A DNA stretch of 64,000 nucleotides from Tubiluchus corallicola (Eukaryota; Priapulida; Priapulimorpha; Priapulimorphida; Tubiluchidae), in the NCBI GenBank assembly GCA_030141605.1, contig JAQGDQ010000911.1, forward strand, positions 7,501 to 71,500, read 5' to 3'. The position numbers and the translations under genes were made by a program. Positions within the stretch are counted from its first letter, which is position 1; each line of letters begins with the position of its first letter. The notes under the pieces are model-generated. The model was not told the DNA's origin, made no database searches, and worked only from the letters and a program-made list of their open reading frames with translations. Of this stretch, positions 12,376 to 27,429 are shown piece after piece.

Positions 12376-12879
12376 CAACAACCAGCATTAACCACAAGAA
12401 TAATTAGACTTTAATCAAATTATTTTACTAACACGACACTACTGTTTTTCAATTTTATTAATATTTTCTAATAAATTTAAATATCTCGATTGATTTGTTG
12501 GTTGTGTTTGTTCAGTCCTAATTTTAGTTCATTGGAAAGTGGACATGTAACTAATGCTAGTAAAAGTACATAATGTATACGGAGATGGTGATATCTATTG
12601 ACAAGAAAGATGAAACATCATAATCCGAAGCTACAATAAAATCTTTACAGTGCAAAATTAATCAGATGGGTAAGAATGTATTCATAGTAGACATAAATAC
12701 CTTTGTAAAAGTAATTAAAACAATCCAGTTTGAGGATATGAGTAATATAAACAGAATATGAGGATATAAACAGTACGAATTGGGGATACAAGTACTGACC
12801 AGAAATGCCTATTAGCTCTTGAGATTGCTCATGTAGCAGGACATACTTTATACTTCATGTTCAATGCTATAATAATAAT

Positions 12880-12970
12880 AATAACAACAACAATCATCAT
12901 AATAATAATAATCTTTATTTAAAGTCGGTTTTTGGGTAAACAATTAACGTTAGCTCAAAGAGCTATTACC
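12880..12970 (-). mobile_element. SINE 3' fragment (5'-truncated)
   Basis: On the minus strand this matches the 3' end of the tRNA-derived SINE at 60335-60602: AGCTAACGTTAATTGTTTAC, then AAAGTCGG-type sequence, AAATAAAGATT and an (ATT)n tail. The tRNA-related head is absent. Confidence 0.75.
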
Positions 12971-13489
12971 ACTAGACTAAACCATCTGGAGAAGTTGAAT
13001 GACGACACAAAACTCCATCAGCAAACTTCACATGCTTGCACGTTATTTTCAGAAAATTGCTCTCTAGAAATGTTTAACCCTGGTGTCGAGATTTACACTC
13101 ATTACAAATGTACAATATTGAACGCAATACTTGTATTTGTCAAAAATAAATTTCTGTTTAACAAACATATTTTTTTTAAATTTTTTAGGAATTAATTTCA
13201 TGTCTACAGTTTGTATTTCAACTCCACATCAATATTAGACAATAACAGAACAGGGAGTCGAGTACAATACTAGGCTTTCCATCTATCTATAAAGCTGATC
13301 ACCCTGGCAAGACGCAACATTATAGTGATTTATAACCGCACAGAGCTGATTTATGCTACTCGATTATTAATTTTGCTCTGTGCTAGACCACTTACAATAT
13401 TTGTCACAACCAGCTATATTAAAATTGTAAATTTTGCTAAACTATGAAATTTGATTCACGCAAAATACTTACTTGTACTTTTGCTGGTT

Positions 13490-13720
13490 TCGAAAACAGG
13501 TTATGGCACCGGGCGAGTTGTTTGCACGCCACTGGCCGGTAAGTCTGGATGGCTGCCTCCTAGGGGACGAGACCACCACGCCCACAGGGTCCAGAGCTCC
13601 CTCGGTTAGCCGGGACGCGGCATTCATCCGCCGACAGCAAGCCTGTCCGCTATGGTTGGACCTCAACGGGTATAAAACCCCCAGACGGCATAGCCTTGCT
13701 ACGGACCCGTTGCCACCCGC
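13490..13720. other. GC-rich block of unknown origin
   Basis: About 230 bp clearly richer in G+C than its AT-rich surroundings, including GGGTATAAAACCCCC, a TATA-like motif inside a short palindrome. Frames are open on both strands for 60-140 codons, but none resembles a known domain. It could be a transposon fragment or LTR. Confidence 0.3.
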
Positions 13721-14487
13721 TAAAATCTTCATCTTTCTTGTCAATAGATGTCACCATATTCGTAAACATTATGTACGCCCGATCGTAAAGATCTTCGTTG
13801 AGGCCAGGCAGTTGGGTTTGAGTACACGCAAAATGCATCACATAACACCTTTTAATATTTACAGTAATGTAACTGACAACATCTTTTTGCTATTAAATAT
13901 TTAGCACTTTGCAATGAAAATAAATTTCAACTGTAGAAACTAAAATGTAAAACCAAATTTTAAAACCACATGAGAGTGATGAAACAGTGTAAGACGCACA
14001 CAGAATTTTTCATTCAAAGGAAATGTGTCTATGCCAGTGCTGAATGGGCAAATCATAAGCATGTACAGTATTGCACACCTAATGAACATTAGTAAAATTA
14101 TTACTGTAGCATTAATTTTGCTAATGAATCACTTGTATTCTTATAATTTGCCCCCCTCCCTCCCCATAGCCCATCTTTAATGGTTATGATGGCTACATTA
14201 CTACCATCAATTATATTTAAATGTTCTATACAATTATAGTTATTACTACAAGTATAATGTATAATTTAATCTCTTCTCCCCCACTTAAATTTGGGTACAT
14301 GTATGTGTATATGTATATCATTGTAGATACAAGTAAGTAATATGGTGCATTGTAATACAAGTAAGTGGTGCATTGACAGATGATAATCACATAATTCACA
14401 TTCGTAACTATTTAAAAAAATTTCACTCTTTAAAACTCACTCAAAGTCGTAATTACATATTATGTTTTCCTTTCTCAACTTTCATGT

Positions 14488-14655
14488 TTATTGCTCTTAT
14501 ACCGTTGCTATTATTACATCATTTACTTCGTCCTTATTTACATTAAGTTATCTACAGAAGCATGCATAACTATAATCATTTTTTCATTTAAGTAAGGTGA
14601 GTGTGTTAATGACCATATGGTCGTACACTTACCTCGCACTACTCAAATTATTTTA
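14488..14655. repeat. Dispersed repeat, second locus
   Basis: Near-identical to 6385-6515, including the ATGACCATATGGTC hairpin and flanking GTGAGTGTG. 14656-16290 holds only a short pogo-like terminal fragment near 15890-15975 (a run ending TTGAGTTATGCGGAG). Confidence 0.7.
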
Positions 14656-16290
14656 TTTAAAGTTTATTAATGTTTGATATTGTATTTTTAGATGCCTGAA
14701 ATAAAATTCATAGTTCAACATACAAAACGAATTACAATGGACTTGCCTAGAGGACACATTTCCCCATTTAGTGGAGTGGGTCTTTCACTTTCCAAAACAT
14801 GGTACTTAAATATAATTGCATGTAACCTTCTGGTAAAATTACTACATTAAAACAACTACCCAATAATCAAATGCTTAACACTTATTACAATGCCATTAGA
14901 ACATTTTTCAAAATGTAGATTCAGAACACAAGGAGATCAAACCTGGTGGTCATTGACACAATTAGGAGGGTTTATCTTAAAAACAATGTTAATAGCTAAC
15001 AATGGGAATTCTAAAAAAATGAAACAGAGGCAGACACACAGTGACATCATGATAGAATGGCTACAATGTGCTACAGTCAGTAAAAGAACAAGAATACTAT
15101 TGTGACCTACACAATGCAGCCATTACCGATTAACATAATTTATTCACCAGACTTCACAAACGGATAAATACATAACAAACACTTCAGCACCAGTGTAGAA
15201 TAAACAAGGAAACATGTACAGTTCGCTTGTTTTGTATCATCACTACAATGACTGATATTTCAATTATTACTGCATCATACGGATCAAATGACAAGATCGG
15301 TAACATCGTTTAGTTTTTTAAACGTTAACTATTTGATATGCTCAGCAAATTATTGTATTTTTAGGATTTTTGCATAGCTATTTAATTTGTCTTTCAGAAC
15401 ATACAAATTAATTCTAATATATACTGAAGACACAATTCATGTTACAAGTCCTTGTAGCTCAAAATCGCATAACTCAAAGAATTTCAAAAGAACGGATGAA
15501 ATGTTTATTTTTCCCACAAAAAACTCAAAATTTCGTTCAACTCAAATAAAAAACCATGATTCTTTTAATCAAAATACATGTAATTTACTTCGCTAATTCA
15601 AAAATGCAATTTATACTCGAGAAAAATAAAGTGTTTCGTAAATAAATAATTGAACTACGTGCAAACTGAACTGCAGTATGTAAGACATTGGTGGCGCCAC
15701 TGTCATATTGACTAACAGTGTTGTGTACATGTCCTTTTCTAACATAAAAAAATGTGTTTCACAACATAATTTGTTATTCTTTACATAATTGTCATCAAAT
15801 CTCGTCGTTTACGTATAGGAGGGTTGAACTTTCTGCCTTCTGTTTAGCTCGCCGTCTGGAAGAGGGACTTAGAGTTTCTATGCTGGAAAATGGTCAGCAT
15901 CGCCTAACTCAAAATATCACGTAACTCAAAGCTTTTTTGGTCCGGCTGGATTTGAGTTATGCGGAGTTTATTGTACATTCAAGTAAATACTAGAAAGTGT
16001 AACATGCAATAAAACTTATTCTTCAAGTATTTTCAGACATTTATACAGTGATTTAGTAATGTTACAGTCATTATTATGCTATGATCAAAAGCAGCAAAAG
16101 TTCATTTAATTTGTTCCTAAAAGATTTAATGTTTATTTCCTAAATCTTCAGTTTAAAGCTTCAGATTCGATGATACTGAGGTACCCAATCTAATTTGAAA
16201 GTAAAGTTCGATTTCAGTAACCTGATATAAACAACAGAATAACACAGATCAATGAATTTAACACAGAACTACTCTACTAGAACCAAACGT

Positions 16291-16665
16291 TAGGGGTGAG
16301 CATTCTCTACCAGAAAGCGAATTCGAATCGAACCGAACTTCAGTATTTCGAATTCGAACCGAATTCGAATTGGGATTGAACGATTTTCGAACTAGTTTTC
16401 GAACCACCAGTAAAAATTAGTCTTACAAAGATCACGCATATCACTAGATTTTGTTCTGCAATAAAACGACTGGTAATTTTTTTAAATTGTGCGCAGAAAT
16501 CACAGCTAAATTATGCTAATTGCACGATGTTTCAATCGTTTTAGTGATAAAGAACATATGTGATTGAAGTGCTGAATTATTCCAATCTATAGTTTTGGAT
16601 TCGAATCGAGTTCGAACTAAAAAAACTCGTTTGAATCGAATTCGAGCGTTCGATGCTCACCCCGA
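16291..16665. mobile_element. hAT MITE, 375 bp
   Basis: Same family as 10896-11293. Termini TAGGGGTGAGC and GCTCACCCCGA are flanked by a perfect 8-bp duplication CCAAACGT (16283-16290 and 16666-16673). It lies about 110 bp beyond the DDX41 stop codon. The nearest AATAAA on the gene strand is at 16132-16137, past the element, so it may lie within the DDX41 3' UTR. Confidence 0.92.
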
Positions 16666-16777
16666 CCAAACGTATAATTAAATATATATGTATATGTACA
16701 ATAATATGCCTGTAATTATGTACATTAATGTTCATATTAACACTTAGCGGCTGTTACAATGTGCTATGAATTGTGTT

Positions 16778-18709
<1,932 letters not shown>

Positions 18710-18779
18710 CTACAAAAACAAATAGTAAGCGTAACACTTACTATTAATTCACACAAATACAGTGATAATAATACAGTAA

Positions 18780-19990
18780 AACTACTAGTAATTTTTGAAA
18801 TGTATGCAGTGAACATGACACGAGTTTCAGGGGAAAAGGGGTTCCACAGCTCGACTCCCCTATATTTCGGCGAACATTGGCCTCAACTAGTTGCAAATTT
18901 GCTTACAAAAAAGGTATTTACGTTTGCAGATTTGTTACTACGTATATTCGCGTACTTCAGAAACACGTTTGGAGAATAAATTATATTTGAATTTGAATGT
19001 AACTTTAGCCAAGTTCAAGTTTGGATATATAGTGATTCAGGTGTTGCATGATCCCTTATTTATATAAGAAGTTTCTTACCTTAACAATTTTTTTTGTGCA
19101 GTGTAGTGGCCGAAGTGTTTTTTGGTGCAAATGCAAAAGTTAATGTTCATGCAGTTCTAGATCTGTGAATAAACCAGTGCATAGTATAAAATTGTCTTTA
19201 TTAGTCAGCATAGTGTCTAGTTTTTCGAACTGTGCCAATATATGCTTTATTGATTTTGTATGCGGTCTGGTTTATGTGAGGTTTCCATGTCATTCTGTTA
19301 TCAATATATAATCCTAAATAAAAGATTATTTTATCTAATCAGTTTACTGAATGATGTTATTACCCTTTCTAAATTCAAAATTTTCTGAGTCAGATTTACA
19401 TTGCTCGTTAGTAATTAACATAAACTTAGTTTTACGGTAGTTAACTGATAACATTTGTTTTCATACAGTATAAATGTTAGAAATTTCTGCATTAACGATA
19501 CGTTCAAGGTTTTTGTGATTTTCATCTGCTAGAAAGAGGTTCGTGTTATCAGCAAATAACTTTGCGTGAAAATTAGTAGCCGAAAAAATAACGCTGTCGT
19601 GAATTTCCTTTTTTCACGGAATTTCAGTATACTAGTTTTAAACTAAATCACAAAACGCCTTAACTCAAAACTAAATTTCTAAAATTTTAATTCCATATGT
19701 TTTTGATAGAATCAGTAACACAACCGTTTTTCCTGGAGTTAAGGCCACACCTGCCTCAAAACCGGTCCAAAAAAGTTTCGCTCAAACAAGTATTCTTCCA
19801 CCAGTCAAAACTTGGGAAAAAGTAGGGGCAATTATTATGTATAAAGACATTAATATGCTAGAGACTTGTGGACTTATTCAAGTTCACAACAAATGTAAAT
19901 CAAGAATAGTAATGGTCCAAGAGTTGATCCCTGTGGGACTAAGCTTGTGTCCGGTATTATAGTTGCCAGTTTTCTAGATATTATTAAAAG
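18780..19990 (-). pseudogene. CR1/Jockey-type LINE reverse transcriptase remnant
   Basis: On the minus strand, conceptual translation shows reverse transcriptase blocks in order: VPQGSTLGPLLF-like motif B near 19960-19890; the catalytic block as FADNT near 19555 (family consensus FADDT, so the second aspartate is replaced); KTKFML near 19430; and thumb sequence IDNRMTWKPHIN near 19290. A likely C-terminal WNSLP-type relic lies near 18880. Stops and frameshifts interrupt it. A repeat-rich insertion separates the B and catalytic blocks (about 19590-19860). Confidence 0.75.
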
Positions 19991-20399
19991 TGATAATGCA
20001 TTACCCCAAATACCACAGCGAACGTGCTAATGAGACAGTATAAAATGCTATCACTGTGGTACCAGTATCTTAGAATATACTTAGAATATATTAGAATTAC
20101 TCAGAATATACCACAAATGTGCAGATTTTGATCTAGATCCATGTTAATTCTGTCACACAATTCTGACAAAACCAGAGATGTGGAACAGTTTTTCTTAAAC
20201 CAAACTAGAAAATATTCAACGTATTTTTATTACACAAATTTTATCCCGTGCCATTAGTTATAATTAGTATTTTGTGGCACCTCAGAACAATTAAATAAAA
20301 GTATCAGCATTATAATTAAAATTTAAGCAGATCATGATAAAACCCAGTGAATTTAAAACAGACACTGTACACAACATGAAATAAGCGGACTTAGTTTGA

Positions 20400-20785
20400 A
20401 AAGGTTAAAATAAACAAGCGAGTCTTGAGCTTTTTCTTAAGCACGTCAAATTTAGTGCAACCACGCAAATCAAATGTGAGTTTGTCCCATTCGCTGAAAG
20501 ACAGCTACTGAAAAAGACCTGTCTGCAAAAGTTTTACGACAATTAAAGGGTACATCTAGAGCGATGCAAGTCTGTTTGTTTGTTTAACAATTTTTCCAAA
20601 CGAGTGTATAAGACCTTTTCTAATATTTTTGAAAAGGGCCTATAATTAAAAAGATTATAAACTAGACCACTTTTGTGTGCAGAAGTAACTTTGGCCATTT
20701 TCAATGTCAGGAAATCTACCATTGCAAATTGATTCGTTGAACAATGAAGCAAACGACGGGAATAAAATTTCTGCTTTATAGTCAT
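20400..20785 (-). pseudogene. Second non-LTR retrotransposon remnant
   Basis: The minus strand encodes AKVTSAHKSG followed by FNYRPFSKILEKVLYTRLE, the N-terminal block of non-LTR reverse transcriptases. Near 20520-20420 it encodes a C-terminal-like LSEWDKL...FDVLKKKLKTRLF relic. The two parts are not in one frame and may come from different copies. 20790-21470 shows nothing else but a G-run near 21255. Confidence 0.6.
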
Positions 20786-21472
20786 GAACTGAACTTTCTG
20801 TGACTTACGTTCATTTCATTATTGAAATAGTAATTTTGTGTCAGGTGATTGTAACAGGATCACGGAATAGCAAGTGGGAGTTTTCTATGTGAGAAATGAT
20901 AGACCCTGGAACTGAGGTGTTCTTTTTTGCATATCGGAGCTGATAAAAGAAAAAAAATTTATTGAAATATTCCGTTATGCTACCACGATTAGTAATTTCA
21001 AACACATTAGCTATTTTACTGGGTAACTCTTGTTGTATTTAGTTTTGTTATAGATATTATTGAAAATAGACAAATTTTTTCATGTTGTTTTGAATTCTTT
21101 CAGAATAATACAGCTTCTTTGATGCTTCTTTACTCTGACTTAATTTTTTGGAATACGATTTCTAATAGCTTATTTTCAATATTAAACTGTTTACGGCTTG
21201 TGTTTTGTATAATTTACTTTTACTTTTTGTAAATGCTAAAATAGGGGGTTGTGGGGAGGAGGGGGGGGGGGGGGTAAACCATGATTTGGACAATGTCTGA
21301 GTTTCTTTTTGAGACACATGTTTTAAGTGGGACGTGATTGTCAAATACTTCATTAAAAGTCTGCATAAATACTGAAATGAACCATGAGTTGAAAGCAAGT
21401 TAAAGATAATTCTTGAAGATTTGTTACGTAGATTCTCTACATGATTATTATTAAATCTATATCGATTATACA

Positions 21473-22397
21473 TATTGTGACCATGCGTCCGGGTTTCCCC
21501 GGACACGTCCTCTTTTTGGGCCTCTGTCCGGGCGGGTTTTCAAAAAATTGGCAGTTTGTCCGGGTTTTGCCCCAATACACGGACGTATACGGTGTATGCC
21601 AACTGCAGAGCCATACGACAGTACGAGACAAAGAAAAGCTCGTTAATTTTCAATACAAGATGTTGCTAACGTCTCAAAATGCAACCCTTGTAAAAGCTTT
21701 GTGTACATATTTACTGAACAAAAGTAAGCGTATCATTCAAGTTCAAGCGTAAGTGTTTCTGAGAGCCAAGAAGAAGCAGGCGACTGACAGTTGCAGTGTG
21801 TTAATGTTTTTTGCAGTATAGCCATTTGGTATTGCTTTTAGAATACATGTAGGCCTATTTGTATAATTTGCATTTTATTTTGCATTGTTTTAATAGGCCC
21901 TACACTGGTCATTTTTGCCTACTTACAAGTGTGCGAAAAAGTGCCTACCATTTTTACTCAGATAGTAAACAGCTACTTTCTAATTACCTTTTACCAGTTA
22001 CTCAAATTGCAAAACAGCGAAACTATACAAATTTAAAGAAATTCACATAAAAACAAACAAAATGGCTCCCGGAAGCTGACGTCATTTTAAGTCGTTAGCG
22101 AATACGCCGAGTATCGACAGCGGTGTGAGCGTGTGACCCATAGTGATGTGCGCATCGCTTACTTATGTTCAGTAAATATGTACACAAAGCTTTTACAAGG
22201 GTTGCATTTTGAGATGTTAGCAACATCTTGTATTGAAAATTAACGAGCTTTTCTTTGTCTCTGTTGGCAACGTCCGTACATACAAGTTTACGGAATGAGG
22301 CAAAACTCGGACAAACTGCCGATTTTTTGAAAACCCGCCCGGACAAAGGCCCAAAAAGAGGACGTGTGCGACCAAACCCAGACGTATGATAACCCTA
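21473..22397. mobile_element. Long-terminal-inverted-repeat element, about 925 bp
   Basis: Two arms of roughly 240-260 bp (21473-21735 and 22155-22397) are inverted near-identical copies, both including GGGCGGGTTTTCAAAAAAT and GTCTCAAAATGCAACCCTTG. The outer termini match less well (8 of 12). No clean target duplication is seen. The roughly 420-bp interior has no recognisable coding region. Confidence 0.8.
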
Positions 22398-23079
22398 TAT
22401 TATTAAAACTAATTGTCTTTGCTTTTTCTAAAAAGTTAAAAATTACATTTTCGTGTTACGAAGGCTTAGCAGCATCTGTCTCATTTTTAAACTTGCAATT
22501 ATTTCTGTAACAACTGTGTGCATAGTTTCTCTCTTTAAAGCATTAGATACTTAGTTTAATGTTATGATGATTTTAATGGAGCTAATAATACTGATGATAC
22601 TATTGTAAAAACACACTAATTTTGTAAATTGGCATCCATCATTATTAATATTATAAAGTTACTTTTTCTCTAAAACAAATTTAGTTTATATTTTGTTATG
22701 TTTTATTATGTCATCATAATTCTCGACAAAAATCGCCAATGCCCTAGTTGGGCTGTCCATGTACGACACTGCTTTTCCGCAAATTTAGCACATGCGTTTT
22801 ATCGGAAGTGTCCTAAATCGCCTACTGGGTTACTCGGCGCCCTACAGCTTCAACGAACTGACTAATTCGGATTTTGAACAGTAAAACTGCGGTGGCTTGA
22901 ATTTCTTTCTATTGTAGTTTTTCTGGTCATCTTTCTTGCCACATATGAGCTTTTTCAATTTTTTTGAAAGTTAAATCTTACCCTTTCTGTTCCTCGATTT
23001 TTTTTGAAAATTCTCAACTAATACATTTCTTATCGTCGCCGTCCATGATGAAATTTCTGAATCGACTAAAGTTGGCCTT

Positions 23080-23580
23080 TCATTCTGCGAATATATCTAT
23101 GGTTTCAGATATACATATACATACAAAAGGACAGTGAACGCAACAGAAATTCATATGATATTGGTTTAGTTTATTTGACATCCATAAAATAATACAATAA
23201 AATAAATAAAAATAGTATATTAATGACAATAAAAATAGCCAATAGGGTGCAGAAGGGATGCACAGAGATACACTGCTTAATGCACTTATAATGTAAAACA
23301 CAACATTACAGAATATTCTAAATAAAGGAATACTAAACAATGCATTTGTTTACATGTGCCCATCGTAATACAAATACTGATTTAAATCCAAGGTGTTTTA
23401 ACGTGTTTCTGAAATAATTTGGCATTCATTGCAGTGATCAACGGATGTGCATTTATGTGTGATAGTAAGGAATTCCACATGGGCACTACACGATTTGAGA
23501 AGAAATGAGCAAAACTAGTTTCACATGTAATTATGATTCTAGCACCATTACAGCTACAGAAAAAAATTACCACCAGATGC
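23080..23580 (-). pseudogene. LINE 3' fragment (reverse transcriptase C-terminus)
   Basis: The minus-strand frame ending at 23382 encodes FAHFFSNRVVPMWNSLLSHI, the conserved C-terminal WNSL region of CR1/L2/Jockey-type ORF2, followed by an AT-rich tail toward 23080. It is 5'-truncated. 22400-23080 has no recognisable feature. Confidence 0.7.
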
Positions 23581-24107
23581 TTTGATCAACAAAAGCAAAT
23601 GTAGCCTGTATATTGTTTACGACAATGATGACAAAAGAGGGAATTTATAACTTCTACGTTTTACTTACAGCAGGTACAATACACTGTAATTGTGTTGCGC
23701 TTGACTAAGCTGTAGTTGAGTCATATATGTAATATGGCTTGATTAGTGAACTAGTTGGGCAAATTAGGAAGACAGAGCAGAGGAGAGCAAAAAGAGAGTG
23801 TGCAGATTAGCAGAACGCCAGAGTTATGGCGAGGAAATTTGTTGCTTTATTTTGTTAAAAGCGTTTTTTAAAATCAGTTTTAATAAATGTGTTCTTAAAC
23901 GAAGTTAGAAGTTTGTCAGCTCTACAAACTGTACAATCACAAACTTAAGTTCAATTGTTTAGATGTCCAGGAAGATCTGAAATCGCTTACATCAAAGCTG
24001 TAACAATTTAACGTGACTGATTAGTTGACAGTACAATTATTTTTGAGATTTTATCACAAAAATGACGCACTTTTGCAAAGATAAAGACAGAACTTCAATG
24101 TTCAAGA

Positions 24108-24180
24108 TTAAGGCTGTTGCAGATTGTACGTAAATCCTCCATACTGCATGCCAGTGTTGTAGTTGTCCGTAGATGGCCCA
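24108..24180 (-). CDS. Paralog 1, exon 2 (73 nt)
   Basis: Too short for ordinary ORF finding. It encodes the tail ending NLQQP and a TAA stop, and matches the 73-nt exon 2 of paralog 2 (31686-31758) in length, phase and the TDNYN-A/T-MQYGGFTY core. Confidence 0.88.
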
Positions 24181-27100
24181 CTAAAAAAGAAATAATATAA
24201 ATGAGTATTTAATAATTAATATATGCAACATCAAATGCTGACATGTCATTAGTGGATATGCGGCTATGTATGGCATAGAACCAGTAACATATTAACGAGA
24301 AATTTTCGTTATAAACCTATTTATATGTTTGTATTTATATTTTATGTTAATATTTATATATTTTTATTTGTGTGCTAAAGTTACTGTATGCTACCACTTC
24401 AGTTTAAATGTTGGTTATAGAACCTATTAATTGTTTGCATGCATTTCTTATAATTAGTAATTGCATTTGGTTTGCTTAAGTGGAATTTATGTCAATCAAC
24501 AGTCAAACTTAAAAGGAGAAAATGTCTGAAAAATTATTGGGCGAACAAGATTCGAATGCAGATCCTAGTGGATTCAGACCACATGCTATAACCATTCGAG
24601 TTATTAACCTACATGTCCAAAACAGGTTTGAATTATCATACTAGTCAGCACGCAATCTGTCACAAACTAATTAATTAATTAACAAGCTACCATTGGGCTC
24701 TGTAGAGATCAAAAACAAATAATTAACTTTACAGATTAGAATAAGTACTAATATGATTGTATTATAATTATAAAGAACAAGAACAAAAATCATCATCATC
24801 ATCATCATCATACGCCCGTCACGTCTATTGTAGACATTGGGCAGGCAGAATTCTAAAATAAAACAAATCTGCCTTCAGACAGGTAAACGCAGCAGTAATC
24901 CAGCAATCTTCGCGGCAAGCGTGGCAATAAGCGAAATCTATAAAACTGTGTGGCCTCAGAGGTCTCGGGATCTCTACAGTCTACATGACCCCTTCTCTCC
25001 AGCGACATTCACTTTGAAAAGCAAAAGTGTAGGTCGAGCTAACACCAAGTGCAACCAAGAACAAATCTGTTAAAAATAATAAAATGCAATAAAGTGATTA
25101 AGGCACTTGGCAAGTAAGTTATTGTAGAAATACAAAAGCTCAAAATCACATTTGAAATCAAAATCTTCAAATTATTAATTTTATCACACAATATTACTCT
25201 GCAAAAAAGTTGGTTGCCATTTTGTTTTTTGCACATTTGACCTCTTTCCGCTAATTTTTCAAGCTGGCAACAGCTTTTTTCAGATGCAGTATTGTCAAAT
25301 TGACAAAATTGCTCGGTTGCCCACTTCTATAAAAAAACGCCCCTAGAAGTTTATATGGAAACACTTTCTTGGAGTTTGGAAGCTTATACTAGACATTTCA
25401 AGATGTGGAACAACCGGATGTGGATGCTTTTATATCCAGTTTTTTCCCTCGGGTTTCTCACCTGTTGGACACTACTGAAAATGGTTTCCATGGAAACCAC
25501 ATAGCTACAACTTTATTCAATTCAAGAATAACATCAACAGTTATTTTCTATCACCAGTAAATTAGTTATATAAATTCTATTGCTAAATACATGTATTAAT
25601 ATCATCACCTACTTCTACAGCCCCTTAGCCTGAGAGGTTATTAGTTCCTTACTTTAGCTGAACGGACTGTGGCCTTATGGACCATAGGGTCTGGGCGATT
25701 TGTATAAAAGGTGTCATCACTCACAAATATATTATATTCTTCTTGAAACACCCCTCTGATTAGTAAGCTTTCTGCATTTTAAACTAACCACAACTTTCTT
25801 TGTCTTCAACATCTTTTGCAACGTGAGCTCTGTGAGCACTCTGCTGCAGAAATGGGTGACATCGACGTATCATAAGAACAATGGTAACAAAGTTGAACAA
25901 TGTCTGCTTTCATCAACTTAGTTTTAGACGACTTTGCTATCAAAAATTGTGGTGATAACTAAGTTTTGTCCACATACATATAAAACCAACTCTATCTCTC
26001 TTCATATCTGTTATGTTTTGTTTCTCTCGGAAGGCTCGTAGGGAAAGCCAGAAAACACGTCGTCAAATTAAACTAGTTTTATTATGTGAGAATTCTACAA
26101 CACAAAAGTATGAAGGAATGCAAAATGTGTACAGGCAAGTGATAATGTGGAAACGTGAAAGCGCGAATACGAGAGAATAAACTTGAGCGGGCAGCTCCGT
26201 CTTATATATCAGTGCAATGAACAATCTAGAAACTACTACGCGCATCACGTATAGAAAGTTCTCAAAACTTCTGCAAGGTAAGAAGATTGTTCTACTATAC
26301 TATAGAATATTCCAGATCTCCACAATAATATCCGAATGTGTATCCGCAAATGTGTAACCTTAAATCCATTTTCAACCTATGTTTAGAGAAACAGCCCAAG
26401 CCTGTAGGTAATCAGAAGTTCCACTTTACGTGCATACCCAAAGATTAGCTGGTTTCAGTTAAATATGTGTTGAATTATAGATGTTACCTAAGTTCTTTAT
26501 TTGGCTTTTTATGGGGTAAACGGTGATGTAAATATGCATGCTATTTGATAACTATTAAAGTGCTATTTATTCCACCAAATAGAGGCACTGCATATTTTCA
26601 GACTTTCCAATAATGAAAGGATTTCATATACTCGATTTATTGGCTGCATTTGTGACCAAGACTTTACGACGCCCTAGGCTCATAGTTTTGTCTGGCCGAT
26701 CTCTATTGTGAACTTATTATTATTTATGTAATGAGCAGATCAAACAATTACTTGTGGTGTATTAGAAACACTATTAACCTTGTTTCTACATGGTCATTAT
26801 TAGTTACACATATTTGCATAGCGCTTATATTCAAATAGGCAGCACAACTGCTTGTTGTGTAATACCTTGCACCTGTTCCTTATGTAGCATTTATATAGAA
26901 GATGCGCTAAGTAACTGCCTGTTGTGTGTTATAAAATCTGCCCTTTATATGATTATGAAAGCATAAACATTTTCTGAGGAGAATAAGAATTTTTTCTAAA
27001 ATGTGACGCCCCTCACAATATGTAGTGTGGTGTTTTACGAGCAGCTGCTTAGAGTGTAGGCATTTACCTTGCTATGACATTCGGCTGTGCATTTACTTGT

Positions 27101-27429
27101 ACGCCACCTGCTGGCATTTGTTTCATCAGCTCTTCGCGTTTTGCTATGGCAGCAGGTAGTTTTTTCTCGTAGTCACTCTTCAAACACAAGGATAAGAGTA
27201 TCAGGAAACATCCAACTGCAGTTAATCCAAATCCCACATAGAGATAAGGAATGCTTAAAATGGGGGCTAATATACCGATAACAATGCCAACAATTGCAAG
27301 GGCTATTCCAAGTAGAAATGTCACGCTTAGACACGTTCTTATTTGATTAGGGGTGCCATTATAACCCCTCACGAAATGTCTTGTGTCCATCGGGTCATAA
27401 TAGTTTCTCCGGCGATGCCCCCCTTCCAT
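24108..27429 (-). CDS. Small two-pass membrane protein, paralog 1 (two exons)
   Basis: Exon 1 (27429-27068) joins exon 2 (24180-24108) across a roughly 2.9-kb intron, giving 144 residues. The donor is AG|GTAAAT, the acceptor TTTTTTAG, intron phase 2. The protein has a basic, Tyr/Asp-rich N-terminus (YYDPMDTRHFVRGYNGTPN), two hydrophobic segments at about 36-58 and 62-83, a charged stretch YEKKLPAAIAKREELMKQ, and a short C-terminal tail TDNYNTGMQYGGFTYN. There is no signal peptide, so both ends probably face the same side. I do not recognise the family. Its paralog at 31040-31758 lies in opposite orientation with the same intron phase and a second exon of equal length, which supports the model strongly. 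Confidence 0.9.
26009..26327 (-). mobile_element. Solo LTR, copy 2 (heat-shock family)
   Basis: 319 bp with a perfect 5-bp target duplication (GATAT on the element strand; 26004-26008 and 26328-26332). The 3' half is highly similar to copies 1 and 3, including TTGTGTTGTAGAATTCTC and the AATAAA signal. The heat-shock elements are degraded. It sits inside the intron of membrane-protein paralog 1, in the same orientation as that gene. Confidence 0.85.
26668..27018. repeat. Unclassified dispersed repeat (copy 1)
   Basis: About 350 bp that recurs in inverted orientation at 46524-46868, ending in ACGACGCCCT and TGACGCCCCTCA. No coding region. The GGCGT-rich ends suggest a MITE, but no target duplication was found. 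Confidence 0.7.
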
